A program made the translations under genes and the position numbers. Positions 1 to 7,354 of a stretch of DNA of 59,744 nt are shown in pieces. This DNA is from a virus. A model generated the notes under the pieces. The model was not told where the DNA came from. It did not search any database and was given only the letters and a program-made list of their open reading frames with translations. The stretch covers positions 1 to 59,744 of IMG/VR virus record IMGVR_UViG_3300025127_000035. One strand, written 5' to 3'. Numbering within the stretch: position 1 is the stretch's first letter; every line of letters starts with the position of its first letter.

Positions 1-1838
1 TTGAATTAGAATCAGATAATGTCACATATAAGATTGCTCGTAATTTAAACAAGTATACCAGAAAGCTAAAAGGTAAAGAGACCATTGAAGCAAAGGTAGA
101 TTTGGACTTTTCAAAAGAGATTGGTGGCGTGTTTGAGAGTTTAAATGGCACTTCTCGTAATGAGACAGACGCAAACATTAGAAGGAAATTTGGAACCATT
201 GATGATTTTCTATTGACTTCTATGGCTTCTCAGCTTGATTCCTTATCGTTTATTAAAGAAGGATCAACAAAGAGAAAAGAAATTATCGCTAAGTTTCTTG
301 ACTTAGACATCTTTGATCAAAAGTTTAAATTAGCAAAGAAAGATTCTGCTGATGTAAAAACATTGATTAAGAAATTTGAAGCAAAGAATTATCTTGAAGA
401 AATAACTAAAAATCAAGAGCTTCTGGAAGAAATCAAAGAAGCTATCGAGAATAAAAAAACAGAGTGTAGAAAAACAACAAGCTCAATAGAAACCTTTACA
501 AGCAAGTTAAAAGAAGTAGAAGAAATTATATCCTCTATTCCAGCAGAGATTATTGATATTGATAAAGTTAAGAGCGATATTTCTTCTAAAGAACAAGACG
601 CTAAAAGAATCTTACATGAAAGTTTTGATATTGAAAAACAAATATCAGAAAATGAAGAATTCTCACAACAATATGGAATCGTTCTGGAAGAGTTAAATAT
701 TGATCAACTTCTTTCTTTGACTGAGACTTGTAAGACACACAATGACCGCAAAGCAATAATAACACAGAAGCTAAACCAACAATCAAAAGAACTTGATAAT
801 CTTAAATCGAAAGTTAAACTTCTTGAAGAACACGAATATGATCCAAATTGTAAATATTGTGTAAGCAATCAGTTTGTAAAAGATGCTCATGAAGCTTCGA
901 CTAGAATTTTGCCGACCACAAAGATGATCGAAGAATTGCAACAGTTTATTGAAGACATCCAAGAAAAGATTGATTTTATAAATCCAGAAGTCGTTGCTTC
1001 TGATGTTGAGCGACATAGAAAGCTAACTCAAGATGTTGAACAATTACAGAGTCAAAATGAAATAAAACAAATGGAACTTACGTCTAACAAAGATAAGCTT
1101 AATCTTTTAAAGAATGAGATTGAGAGTTTAAAAAACAAGGAAGCGGAATATGAAGAAAACAGAGAAGCCATTGAAAACCTTGGAACACTTACAAGAGAAA
1201 AGAAAGCACTTGAAACAAAGCTATCCCAACTGCGAGAAGTATATACTAAATGTAATGAGCAGTTGCAAGAATGTCTTATTGAACAGGGATCAACCACCCA
1301 AATCATAAAGAACATCGAGAAGGAACTTGAAGAATATAAGGGTTATGAAAATAAATGGGTTGCTTATGAAATGTTTATGCGCTGTATGCATGCTAATGGC
1401 ATTTCATATAATATCATTAAAGATCGTCTTCCAATTATTAACGAAGAGATAGCAAAGGTTCTAGCGAATATTGTTGACTTTGAGGTGTTCTTTGATAATA
1501 CAGACTCCAAGTTAGATATATTCATCAAACATCCAGCATACGATCCACGGCCTCTTTCTATGGCCTCCGGTGCAGAAAAGACTTTGGCTTCCATGGCGAT
1601 ACGACTTGGTATGATTTCAATTACAAATTTACCAGTTGGAAACCTTTTTGTGCTTGATGAGCCAGCAACAGCATTGGATGCCGAGCATATGGAAGGATTT
1701 GTTCGTTTATTGGAGATGATCAAGTCACAATTTAAGATTGTATTGCTTGTTTCTCACCTTGAATCATTAAAAGATGTTGTAGATATGACCGTCGATATAG
1801 ATAAAAATGATGGATATGCGAAGGTTGATTTAAAATAG
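1..1838 (+). CDS. 46: Recombination endonuclease subunit gp46 (Rad50/SbcC-like), 5' end outside window
   Basis: ABC-type ATPase of the Mre11/Rad50 (T4 gp47/gp46) complex that processes double-strand ends for recombination-dependent replication. The frame is open to the left edge (first full codon at 3), so the Walker A half is missing. Visible parts are SMASQLDSLSFIKEG after the Q-loop region, two long coiled-coil arms, and between them a CxxC zinc hook (Cys codons 849-851 and 858-860). The C-terminal ATPase half follows, with signature motif MASGAEK, Walker B LFVLDEPATALD and H-loop VSHLE. The signature has A in place of the second G of LSGGEK. The gp47 partner is expected upstream. The last codons run up to a candidate late promoter at 1844. 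Identification is by motif order and is secure. Confidence 0.93.
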   Translation, partial: ELESDNVTYKIARNLNKYTRKLKGKETIEAKVDLDFSKEIGGVFESLNGTSRNETDANIRRKFGTIDDFLLTSMASQLDSLSFIKEGSTKRKEIIAKFLDLDIFDQKFKLAKKDSADVKTLIKKFEAKNYLEEITKNQELLEEIKEAIENKKTECRKTTSSIETFTSKLKEVEEIISSIPAEIIDIDKVKSDISSKEQDAKRILHESFDIEKQISENEEFSQQYGIVLEELNIDQLLSLTETCKTHNDRKAIITQKLNQQSKELDNLKSKVKLLEEHEYDPNCKYCVSNQFVKDAHEASTRILPTTKMIEELQQFIEDIQEKIDFINPEVVASDVERHRKLTQDVEQLQSQNEIKQMELTSNKDKLNLLKNEIESLKNKEAEYEENREAIENLGTLTREKKALETKLSQLREVYTKCNEQLQECLIEQGSTTQIIKNIEKELEEYKGYENKWVAYEMFMRCMHANGISYNIIKDRLPIINEEIAKVLANIVDFEVFFDNTDSKLDIFIKHPAYDPRPLSMASGAEKTLASMAIRLGMISITNLPVGNLFVLDEPATALDAEHMEGFVRLLEMIKSQFKIVLLVSHLESLKDVVDMTVDIDKNDGYAKVDLK

Positions 1839-1843
1839 AGTTG

Positions 1844-1857
1844 ACTATTTACTGTTG
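1844..1857 (+). promoter_or_regulatory. Candidate late promoter (ACTATTTA motif)
   Basis: ACTATTTACTGTTG lies just after the gp46 stop and 43 nt before the ATG at 1887. It is one of eight identical ACTATTTA octamers found in intergenic gaps of this window, each ahead of a + strand gene. Promoter function is inferred from position and recurrence only. Confidence 0.45.
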
Positions 1858-1886
1858 TAATTTTATATTTATGGGAGAGTAGAAAT

Positions 1887-2204
1887 ATGAAACTCACAAC
1901 AGAACAACTAAAAAAAATTATTAAAGAAGAACTTGAAGCTATCATGACCGAAGACTTAGAAGTAGTCGCAGATATGCTCGGTGATAAAGCTGAACAAGCT
2001 AAACAAGGTTGGAAATCTAATAAGCAAGCAGCCATTGCCGGTCAAAATTTTCTTAAAGCCAAAGGAATGGATAAAGCATTAATGCAGTATAATGGAATGT
2101 TAATGGCTGGTAATCAGTCTCTTATTTCTGTATTATCTAATATGTTGAAACATGTCGCACCAGAAGGCGAAGAGTTTGTGAATCATGTGGCTAGATCAAT
2201 TTAA
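1887..2204 (+). CDS. Small protein with N-terminal capsid-targeting-like tag
   Basis: 105 aa. The start is fixed by GGGAGAG upstream and by the tag itself. Residues 1-16 read MKLTTEQLKKIIKEEL, nearly the same as the starts of the proteins at 2833, 3231 and 4510, while the rest is unrelated to them. The tag is amphipathic and contains I-K-E, which fits the (L/I)-X-E cleavage consensus of T4 prohead protease gp21. My inference is that it is an internal head protein, trimmed after the tag. The body is helical and rich in Ala, Gln and Met, with no recognised domain. It heads a tightly coupled run of accessory genes. The function after delivery is unknown. Confidence 0.75.
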   Translation: MKLTTEQLKKIIKEELEAIMTEDLEVVADMLGDKAEQAKQGWKSNKQAAIAGQNFLKAKGMDKALMQYNGMLMAGNQSLISVLSNMLKHVAPEGEEFVNHVARSI

Positions 2205-2219
2205 AGAAAGGATAATAAT

Positions 2220-2429
2220 ATGGTACAAGCACTAAAAGAAAAAACCGGAAGTGTAATCGACAGAATGCTTGAAAAAGCAATCTCAAGAAAGCTTCTTGTA
2301 TTTGCAACAGCAACAGGTCTCATGGCCTACTCGCTTCTTGACCCAGAAACTTGGGGCTTGATTGCGATTGTTTATGTTGGTGGTCAATCGGTCATCGACA
2401 CTGTGAAGGTTTACAAACACGGAGAATGA
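2220..2429 (+). CDS. Small membrane protein, holin-like
   Basis: 69 aa with a charged amphipathic N-terminus (about residues 1-22), a hydrophobic stretch about 24-42 (LLVFATATGLMAYSLL), a short DPETWG turn, and a second hydrophobic segment about 46-60 (IAIVYVGGQSVID). It ends in a charged tail. Two close membrane segments in a very short protein, followed at once by a one-TM coiled-coil protein, is a common holin plus i-spanin arrangement. No endolysin is visible in the window, so a lysis role is only a proposal. AAAGGA precedes the start. Its stop overlaps the next start codon region (ATG at 2426). Confidence 0.6.
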   Translation: MVQALKEKTGSVIDRMLEKAISRKLLVFATATGLMAYSLLDPETWGLIAIVYVGGQSVIDTVKVYKHGE

Positions 2430-2836
2430 GTTTTATGTCATGGTTGCTGATTAAAAAATGGTGGGATATTGCTTCTGTTTGGTGTCGGCAACATTGGCGT
2501 TGGCTTGTGATGTTAGCCGCTCTTGTTATTGTTTATCTTCTTGGTAAGAGACAAAACAGAGTAGAGCTACTCCAAGCCAAACTCGCTCTTAAACACTATC
2601 AGCAAGAAAAGGATGCTATCATAAAAGCATACGAGACTGAAAAGAAACTTCGCGAACAAGCAAAGCATAAATATGATAATGCGATGTCTACTATTCGCGA
2701 GAAGTATAAAGATGATTTCAATTCTATGAACATGCAAAAAGAAGCAGAGATTAGAAAGAAATTAAAACAGGCAAAAAATAACCCTTCCGAAATTGATAGA
2801 ATTTTAGAAGAAGAATTAGGAATAAAACAATCATGA
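2426..2836 (+). CDS. One-TM coiled-coil protein, Rz/i-spanin-like
   Basis: About 136 aa from ATG 2426, which overlaps the previous stop as ATGA. ATG 2435 is an alternative 3 codons in, spaced better from GGAG. The N-terminus is Trp-rich, followed by a hydrophobic segment WLVMLAALVIVYLLG and then a long Lys/Glu/Gln-rich coiled coil to the C-terminus. This N-in, periplasmic-helix layout is typical of inner-membrane spanins (Rz), and the holin-like neighbour supports it. No lipoprotein partner is nested in it, and the coiled coil alone is not diagnostic. The open frame extends further upstream, but that part has no RBS and lies inside the previous gene. Confidence 0.6.
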   Translation: MSFMSWLLIKKWWDIASVWCRQHWRWLVMLAALVIVYLLGKRQNRVELLQAKLALKHYQQEKDAIIKAYETEKKLREQAKHKYDNAMSTIREKYKDDFNSMNMQKEAEIRKKLKQAKNNPSEIDRILEEELGIKQS

Positions 2837-3234
2837 AATTAACAGCAAAAATACTTAAAAAAATTATTCAAGAAGAAGTACAGAAAGAGGGCCACTATCA
2901 CGACATGGGCGGCGAAGACGAAATGTACAATGTTCTTGACATGCCCAAGCGATTATCACCAAAAGAAATCTTTGGAGAGTTTCAAAACTTTGTGGAAGTA
3001 AATAACCTTAGTCGTGAAGATGTTGAAGGAATGGTTGAGATGCTTTTTTCTGATGTGATGGATGTGCCACTTAATGAATCACCATCTATGGAGCATATCA
3101 CACCAGAAAACATTATGATGGTTATCAGCGTTCTTAAAGACCTTGGTCTTTTAGCTGTACCAGCAGCCGCTGCTGCGATGGGAATCAGCAAGATGTTGGA
3201 CAAGACAGGTAAAGAGGAGCTTCCAGAAAAATGA
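2833..3234 (+). CDS. Capsid-tag protein with hydrophobic C-terminus
   Basis: 133 aa, start overlapping the upstream stop (ATGA). Tag MKLTAKILKKIIQEEVQKEG at residues 1-20, with I-Q-E as candidate gp21 site. A His/Asp/Glu-rich stretch (GHYHDMGGEDEMY) follows, then an acidic helical body, then an Ala-rich hydrophobic segment (LLAVPAAAAAMGI, about residues 108-120). The hydrophobic helix could insert in a membrane after DNA and protein delivery, but this is inference. Only the tag resembles the neighbours. No database-level domain is recognised. Confidence 0.75.
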   Translation: MKLTAKILKKIIQEEVQKEGHYHDMGGEDEMYNVLDMPKRLSPKEIFGEFQNFVEVNNLSREDVEGMVEMLFSDVMDVPLNESPSMEHITPENIMMVISVLKDLGLLAVPAAAAAMGISKMLDKTGKEELPEK

Positions 3235-3653
3235 AACTGACGGCTAAATTACTGAAAAAACTTATTCAAGAGGAGCTTGAAACAATTCAAGAGGATGGAC
3301 ACGAAGATGTTTCCTCCGCTCGTCGTAAACTAAAAACAACAATTGAAGACGCATCAGAGATTTTACAATCATTAGAGTCTACACCAGAACAAGAACTCCC
3401 AAGTTGGTGGATGAGTAAGATTACAATTGTCGGTGAGTATATTAATAAAGCCAGAGACTATCTGCTAGTCAGTGGTGATTCAATGACCGAAGTTGAAATC
3501 GGACCCGGTGATCAAACCATTCAAGGTTTGGAGCCACAACACGATGAAGAAAATAGAGTTGATCGTATGAGACAGAAAGCAATTGAACTTATTTATAATA
3601 TGAGTCCACTGGAATTGCAAGATCTATTAAAACAAATTAACCCAGAAACTTGA
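3231..3653 (+). CDS. Capsid-tag protein, acidic helical
   Basis: 140 aa, start overlapping the upstream stop (ATGA). Tag MKLTAKLLKKLIQEELETIQ, with L-I-Q-E fitting the (L/I)-X-E site. The leucine and glutamate codons in the tag differ from those of its neighbours (CTG, TTA, CTC and TTG for the same Leu), so the peptide rather than the DNA is conserved. The body is acidic with several helices. The C-terminus, MSPLELQDLLKQINPE, resembles a short helical hook. Function unknown, proposed internal head protein. The gene ends directly at the -35 element of the promoter at 3650. Confidence 0.75.
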   Translation: MKLTAKLLKKLIQEELETIQEDGHEDVSSARRKLKTTIEDASEILQSLESTPEQELPSWWMSKITIVGEYINKARDYLLVSGDSMTEVEIGPGDQTIQGLEPQHDEENRVDRMRQKAIELIYNMSPLELQDLLKQINPET

Positions 3654-3678
3654 CAAATTATAAAAAATATGTTATAAT
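3650..3678 (+). promoter_or_regulatory. Perfect sigma70 promoter (TTGACA-N17-TATAAT)
   Basis: TTGACA at 3650-3655 and TATAAT at 3673-3678 with 17-nt spacing, the full consensus. It overlaps the end of the upstream gene and precedes ATG 3708 by about 30 nt. This contrasts with the ACTATTTA class before structural genes, and suggests expression by unmodified host RNA polymerase. Confidence 0.85.
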
Positions 3679-3707
3679 ACATTCATCCTTTTAATCATGG
3701 AGTCAAC

Positions 3708-4139
3708 ATGAAGTATTTACTTATGGGCGCATTGCTTACTTGGTCTTCTGCCGCACACGGAGAAGATGAAAAACCTAAATTTAATAATATCAAACAAGGC
3801 GAAGCCGCACCATTTGATGGGCGGCTTTTTAACGATGCTGCTGTATCCAAGATTATTGTTGATAATCAATTTGAGAATCTTGAATGTAAATTAAGAGTTG
3901 ATTTCGAGATTGGCCAAGTAAGAGCCGAAGAGCAATATAAATACGATGTCCTTTATGCTAAATCAGAAGCAGATAATCAACGATTTACTGATGTGATTAA
4001 TATTCGAGATGAGCACATTCAGAGTTTAGAAAAGTATGTTCGCCCCACGACAGCACATTGGTGGGCTATTGGTGGTTTCACAGTTGGCGCGGGGGCAGCA
4101 ATCGGCATCATGTATGCGATTAAACCGGGGATTCAATGA
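3708..4139 (+). CDS. Secreted/membrane-anchored protein of unknown function
   Basis: 143 aa. The N-terminus has the form of a signal peptide: MKYLLMGALLTWSSAAHG, with likely cleavage after AHG before EDEKPK. The middle is a charged helical region of about residues 40-112. A C-terminal hydrophobic Gly/Ala-rich segment (IGGFTVGAGAAIGIMYAI, about 121-138) could be a membrane anchor. So the mature protein probably sits in the periplasm tied to a membrane. It has its own perfect sigma70 promoter, implying expression early in infection. A cell-envelope role such as superinfection exclusion or lysis control is possible but unsupported. The leader start resembles the mini-lipoprotein at 51681 (MKYFMMAALL). 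Confidence 0.65.
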   Translation: MKYLLMGALLTWSSAAHGEDEKPKFNNIKQGEAAPFDGRLFNDAAVSKIIVDNQFENLECKLRVDFEIGQVRAEEQYKYDVLYAKSEADNQRFTDVINIRDEHIQSLEKYVRPTTAHWWAIGGFTVGAGAAIGIMYAIKPGIQ

Positions 4140-4513
4140 ACAAAAAAGATCCGAATTATACAGTAAAAGTTGAGAAAGCAATTGCGAAGAAATATGGTGA
4201 AGAAACAATACAACACCCGAAGAGCAATTGGACAGATGAGAAAGAAAAAGAGTATTTGGCTCAACTAAAAGAAACACACAAATACTATGAAGACAAAGAA
4301 GATTTTGATCGTGAAGAAGTAAATGGGGTTTTTATTCCGAAAAAACTACTTAATAAAGAATCCGAGCGATCTTGTCCGGTCTGTAATACATACTCTTTTA
4401 AATCAAACGATGATGTCTATATGACGAAGTTTGATTGTTGTGAAAAGTGCTACATACAATGGATTGAAGGTCGGGAAGATAGATGGAAAAAAGGATGGAG
4501 ACCCCCAAAATGA
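4136..4513 (+). CDS. Zinc-ribbon protein conserved in T4-like marine phages
   Basis: 125 aa, ATGA overlap with the gene before. The N-terminal half is Lys/Glu-rich and helical. The C-terminal half carries two cysteine pairs, CPVC (about residue 82) and CCEKC (about 102), separated by about 18 residues, followed by a Trp-rich end (EDRWKKGWRPP). This is the pattern of a treble-clef or ribbon zinc site. I recall similar CPVCNTYS-type proteins in other marine T4-like phages but cannot name a function. Translational coupling to both neighbours suggests co-expression. Confidence 0.7.
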   Translation: MNKKDPNYTVKVEKAIAKKYGEETIQHPKSNWTDEKEKEYLAQLKETHKYYEDKEDFDREEVNGVFIPKKLLNKESERSCPVCNTYSFKSNDDVYMTKFDCCEKCYIQWIEGREDRWKKGWRPPK

Positions 4514-5220
4514 AATTGACCAAAGATGTTCTTAAAAAAATTATTCAAGAAGAAGTAGCCAATATAGAAGAAAGAAACCACCCAGTGCGATCAAAATATA
4601 GAGTTGCTGGCGTTGGCTCATTTGAAGACACCGATTGGTATGAAACGGGAAAATTAAGAGATCGTGAAGCAGCTATGGATGCGGCAGATGCTGAAGAATT
4701 TGAAAGGGGAGAGCGCAAGAGAAGATACGAGAAAGAAAAGGAACGAGGCAGACAGAGAGAACTTGATCGTCAAAAGGACATGAAAAGAGATGCAGCTAAT
4801 CGAGAAGATGAAGAACAAAAAATTAAAGGTGCTCTAAGAGGTGCCGCAAAAGCTCTTGGAATGAGCCCTTCATTTAAACCTTCAAATTATTCCACTGGAG
4901 AAATATTAGATTTTATTAACTCCAATCAAGACAATAGCGAACTTATAAACGTATATCGTAACAATATCAACATTGTACCAGATGCAGATGGTATGAAAAG
5001 GATGGGACTTAAAAAAGCTATAGAATTTGTAAATGCACTTGATTCTGCTGGTGTTGATACCCTTAGTATCAACCAATTAAAAAGAGCGATTGATAAGCGT
5101 GGCTTCTTGAAAAAAACAGGTGCATTTTTGACCGGAAAGGGTTTCAATGAAGACATCACAAAAGAAGATATACAAAAAATGGTTCAAGAAGAACTTGAAG
5201 CCGTAACTAAAGGAAACTAA
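4510..5220 (+). CDS. Capsid-tag protein with tag-like motif at both ends
   Basis: 236 aa from ATG 4510, overlapping the upstream stop and preceded by GGAG at about 4495. The frame is open further upstream inside the previous gene but lacks the tag there. N-terminus MKLTKDVLKKIIQEEVANIE is a near-perfect copy of the shared tag. A highly charged, basic/acidic alternating helix follows (about 60-110), then a globular part. The C-terminus, ITKEDIQKMVQEELEAV, reads like a second tag. The body from about 120 to 215 has no recognised domain. Proposed internal head protein directly upstream of the packaging genes. Confidence 0.75.
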   Translation: MKLTKDVLKKIIQEEVANIEERNHPVRSKYRVAGVGSFEDTDWYETGKLRDREAAMDAADAEEFERGERKRRYEKEKERGRQRELDRQKDMKRDAANREDEEQKIKGALRGAAKALGMSPSFKPSNYSTGEILDFINSNQDNSELINVYRNNINIVPDADGMKRMGLKKAIEFVNALDSAGVDTLSINQLKRAIDKRGFLKKTGAFLTGKGFNEDITKEDIQKMVQEELEAVTKGN

Positions 5221-5223
5221 AAC

Positions 5224-5766
5224 ATGAGTTCAAACACATTAAAAATCGTACAAGGTATCGCACAAGCAGCCGCAAATGCTTATGACGGCTCACATGATGA
5301 GCGATATGCTGCCGATGGAAAAGCACGAAAGATTGGTCTCAATCGTGAAGAAGGTGATCCTATTCTTGATAAAAGAGTCATTGATGGATTCAAAGTCAAA
5401 TTTTCTGGTGATGCGATGTGTATTGTGTATCAATCAGATATTATGCTTAAAGATATTTATGCTGGTGGATTTGAAGCCGAGATGGAAAGAAAAATTAATG
5501 ATATTAAAAAATTCTTACAAAAAGAATACAAAGCCATTACTGGTGAATCAGTTAGAATTACCCCTGTAAAAGATGAAGAAATTAAAGTTCTTGCTCAATC
5601 AGTTTCTCGCGTTCGTTCTTTTGTACAAGCTTACCGATGGTTTAAAATCTCTGGTGTTGATTCAGAACCAATCTTGTCTCCTTCCGAGGACACAGTTGAT
5701 AAAGCAGTCAGAGATTTTCTTTCTCTTAACTCTAACAAGAGGCCAAACAACGACACTAGGAAATAA
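5224..5766 (+). CDS. Conserved protein upstream of terminase, unknown function
   Basis: 180 aa, start ATG 5224 after GGAAACTAAAAC. It begins SSNTLKIVQGIAQAAANAYDG, a helix I associate with a gene conserved next to gp17 in marine T4-like phages. Other features are a mixed alpha/beta middle and a basic, disordered C-terminus (NSNKRPNNDTRK). Its stop overlaps the terminase start (TAATG). The position could suggest a small terminase or a packaging helper, but there is no helix-turn-helix or gp16 motif that I can see, so the role is left open. Confidence 0.7.
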   Translation: MSSNTLKIVQGIAQAAANAYDGSHDERYAADGKARKIGLNREEGDPILDKRVIDGFKVKFSGDAMCIVYQSDIMLKDIYAGGFEAEMERKINDIKKFLQKEYKAITGESVRITPVKDEEIKVLAQSVSRVRSFVQAYRWFKISGVDSEPILSPSEDTVDKAVRDFLSLNSNKRPNNDTRK

Positions 5767-7349
5767 TGTCCTTTAAGCTTTCAAAAAAGGAGATTGTAAA
5801 AGAAATCCTTAAGTGTGGTAAAGATCCAGTTTACTTTACAAACAATTTTTGTAGGATCTCGCACCCGCTCAAAGGTCTCGTTCCGTTTAAAACTTATCCA
5901 TATCAAGATGATCTGTTAAACGATTATAACGATTTCCGCTTTACAGTTATCCTAAAAGCTCGACAGTTGGGGATCTCAACTATTACAGCCGCATATTGTG
6001 TGTGGCTTATGTTGTTTCATCGTGATAAAAATGTTTTGGTTATCGCGACTAAATTTGCAACTGCTGCTAACTTGGTAAAGAAAGTAAAACACATCATGAA
6101 AAATTTACCACCTTGGTTGCAAGTGGCTACAATTTCAATCGACAATAGAACATCATTTGAGTTGTCAAATGGCTCTCAAATCAAAGCGGCATCTACCTCT
6201 GGTGATGCTGGTCGTTCTGAAGCACTTTCGCTTTTGGTAATTGATGAGGCTGCACACGTTGATGGTCTAAAAGAACTATGGACCGGTTTATATCCCACTC
6301 TATCAACTGGTGGTCGCTGTATAGCACTTTCAACCCCAAACGGTGTTGGTAACTGGTTTCATAAAACCTATGTTGATGCTGACAGTAAGGAGAATGATTT
6401 TCATCCTGTCTGTCTTCCTTGGGATGTTCATCCCGAAAGAAATCAAGAATGGTTTGAGAAAGAGACAAAGAATATGTCTCGGAGACAAATAGCACAAGAG
6501 CTAGAATGTAACTTCAATACATCAGGTGATACTGTTATTCATCCTGATGATATTGCTTGGTTAAATCAAACAATTAGAGAACCAGTATATAGAACCGGTT
6601 ATGATAGAAACTTTTGGATTTGGGAGAAATTTGAAGAAGGTAGCACTTATTTGCTTGTCGCTGATGTTGCAAGAGGCGATGGTGCTGATAATTCTGTATT
6701 TCATGTTTTAAAATTAGAAACAATGGAGATCGTAGCCGAATACCAAGGCAAGCCTAATCTAGACATGTATGCTCAAATGTTATATTCAGCAGGCACAGAA
6801 TATGGAAACTGCCTTTTGGTCGTTGAAAACAATGGTATTGGTATATCCATCTTAGAAAAACTAATTACTCTTGGATATTCGAATCTTTATTATTCAATTA
6901 AATCGACACATGAGTTTGTTGAATCTGTTCAAGGTGAAGCCATGGACGGAGCAATAGCAGGTTTCACAACCTCTACCAAAACTCGTCCCTTGATTGTTGC
7001 AAAACTTGAGGAGTTTATAAGAAATAAAATGCTAAATATTTATTCATCAAGAACTTTTCATGAATTTAAAACTTTTATTTGGAAAAACGGAAAACCACAA
7101 GCCATGCGATCATATCACGATGACTTGGTTATGTCTTTGGCTATTGCTTGCTGGGTTAGAGATACCGCACTTCAAGTAAACGAGCGAGATGTAGAATATA
7201 AAAAAGCAATATTAAATTCTATGTATCTAAACAAAACCACAATGAATACCGCCATTAAAGGTATGAATGGATATGGTTTAGATATAAAGGAAAAACAATT
7301 AGAAGCAAAACAACAAATGAAAGATTTCGTTTGGATTTTTAAAGGATAG
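5766..7349 (+). CDS. 17: Terminase large subunit gp17
   Basis: DNA-packaging motor ATPase and headful nuclease. 527 aa, somewhat shorter than T4 gp17 (610). ATPase domain: variant Walker A KARQLGIST (about 64-72), Walker B LLVIDEAA (about 156-163) with catalytic Glu, and coupling motif STPNG (about 189-193). C-terminal RNase H-fold nuclease: first Asp in LVADVARGDG (about D300), VVENNG (E354) and HDDLV (D452/D453). All catalytic positions are present. The start is fixed by the TAATG overlap with the upstream stop. The portal follows 5 nt downstream, the usual partner. Confidence 0.97.
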   Translation: MSFKLSKKEIVKEILKCGKDPVYFTNNFCRISHPLKGLVPFKTYPYQDDLLNDYNDFRFTVILKARQLGISTITAAYCVWLMLFHRDKNVLVIATKFATAANLVKKVKHIMKNLPPWLQVATISIDNRTSFELSNGSQIKAASTSGDAGRSEALSLLVIDEAAHVDGLKELWTGLYPTLSTGGRCIALSTPNGVGNWFHKTYVDADSKENDFHPVCLPWDVHPERNQEWFEKETKNMSRRQIAQELECNFNTSGDTVIHPDDIAWLNQTIREPVYRTGYDRNFWIWEKFEEGSTYLLVADVARGDGADNSVFHVLKLETMEIVAEYQGKPNLDMYAQMLYSAGTEYGNCLLVVENNGIGISILEKLITLGYSNLYYSIKSTHEFVESVQGEAMDGAIAGFTTSTKTRPLIVAKLEEFIRNKMLNIYSSRTFHEFKTFIWKNGKPQAMRSYHDDLVMSLAIACWVRDTALQVNERDVEYKKAILNSMYLNKTTMNTAIKGMNGYGLDIKEKQLEAKQQMKDFVWIFKG

Positions 7350-7354
7350 AAAAA

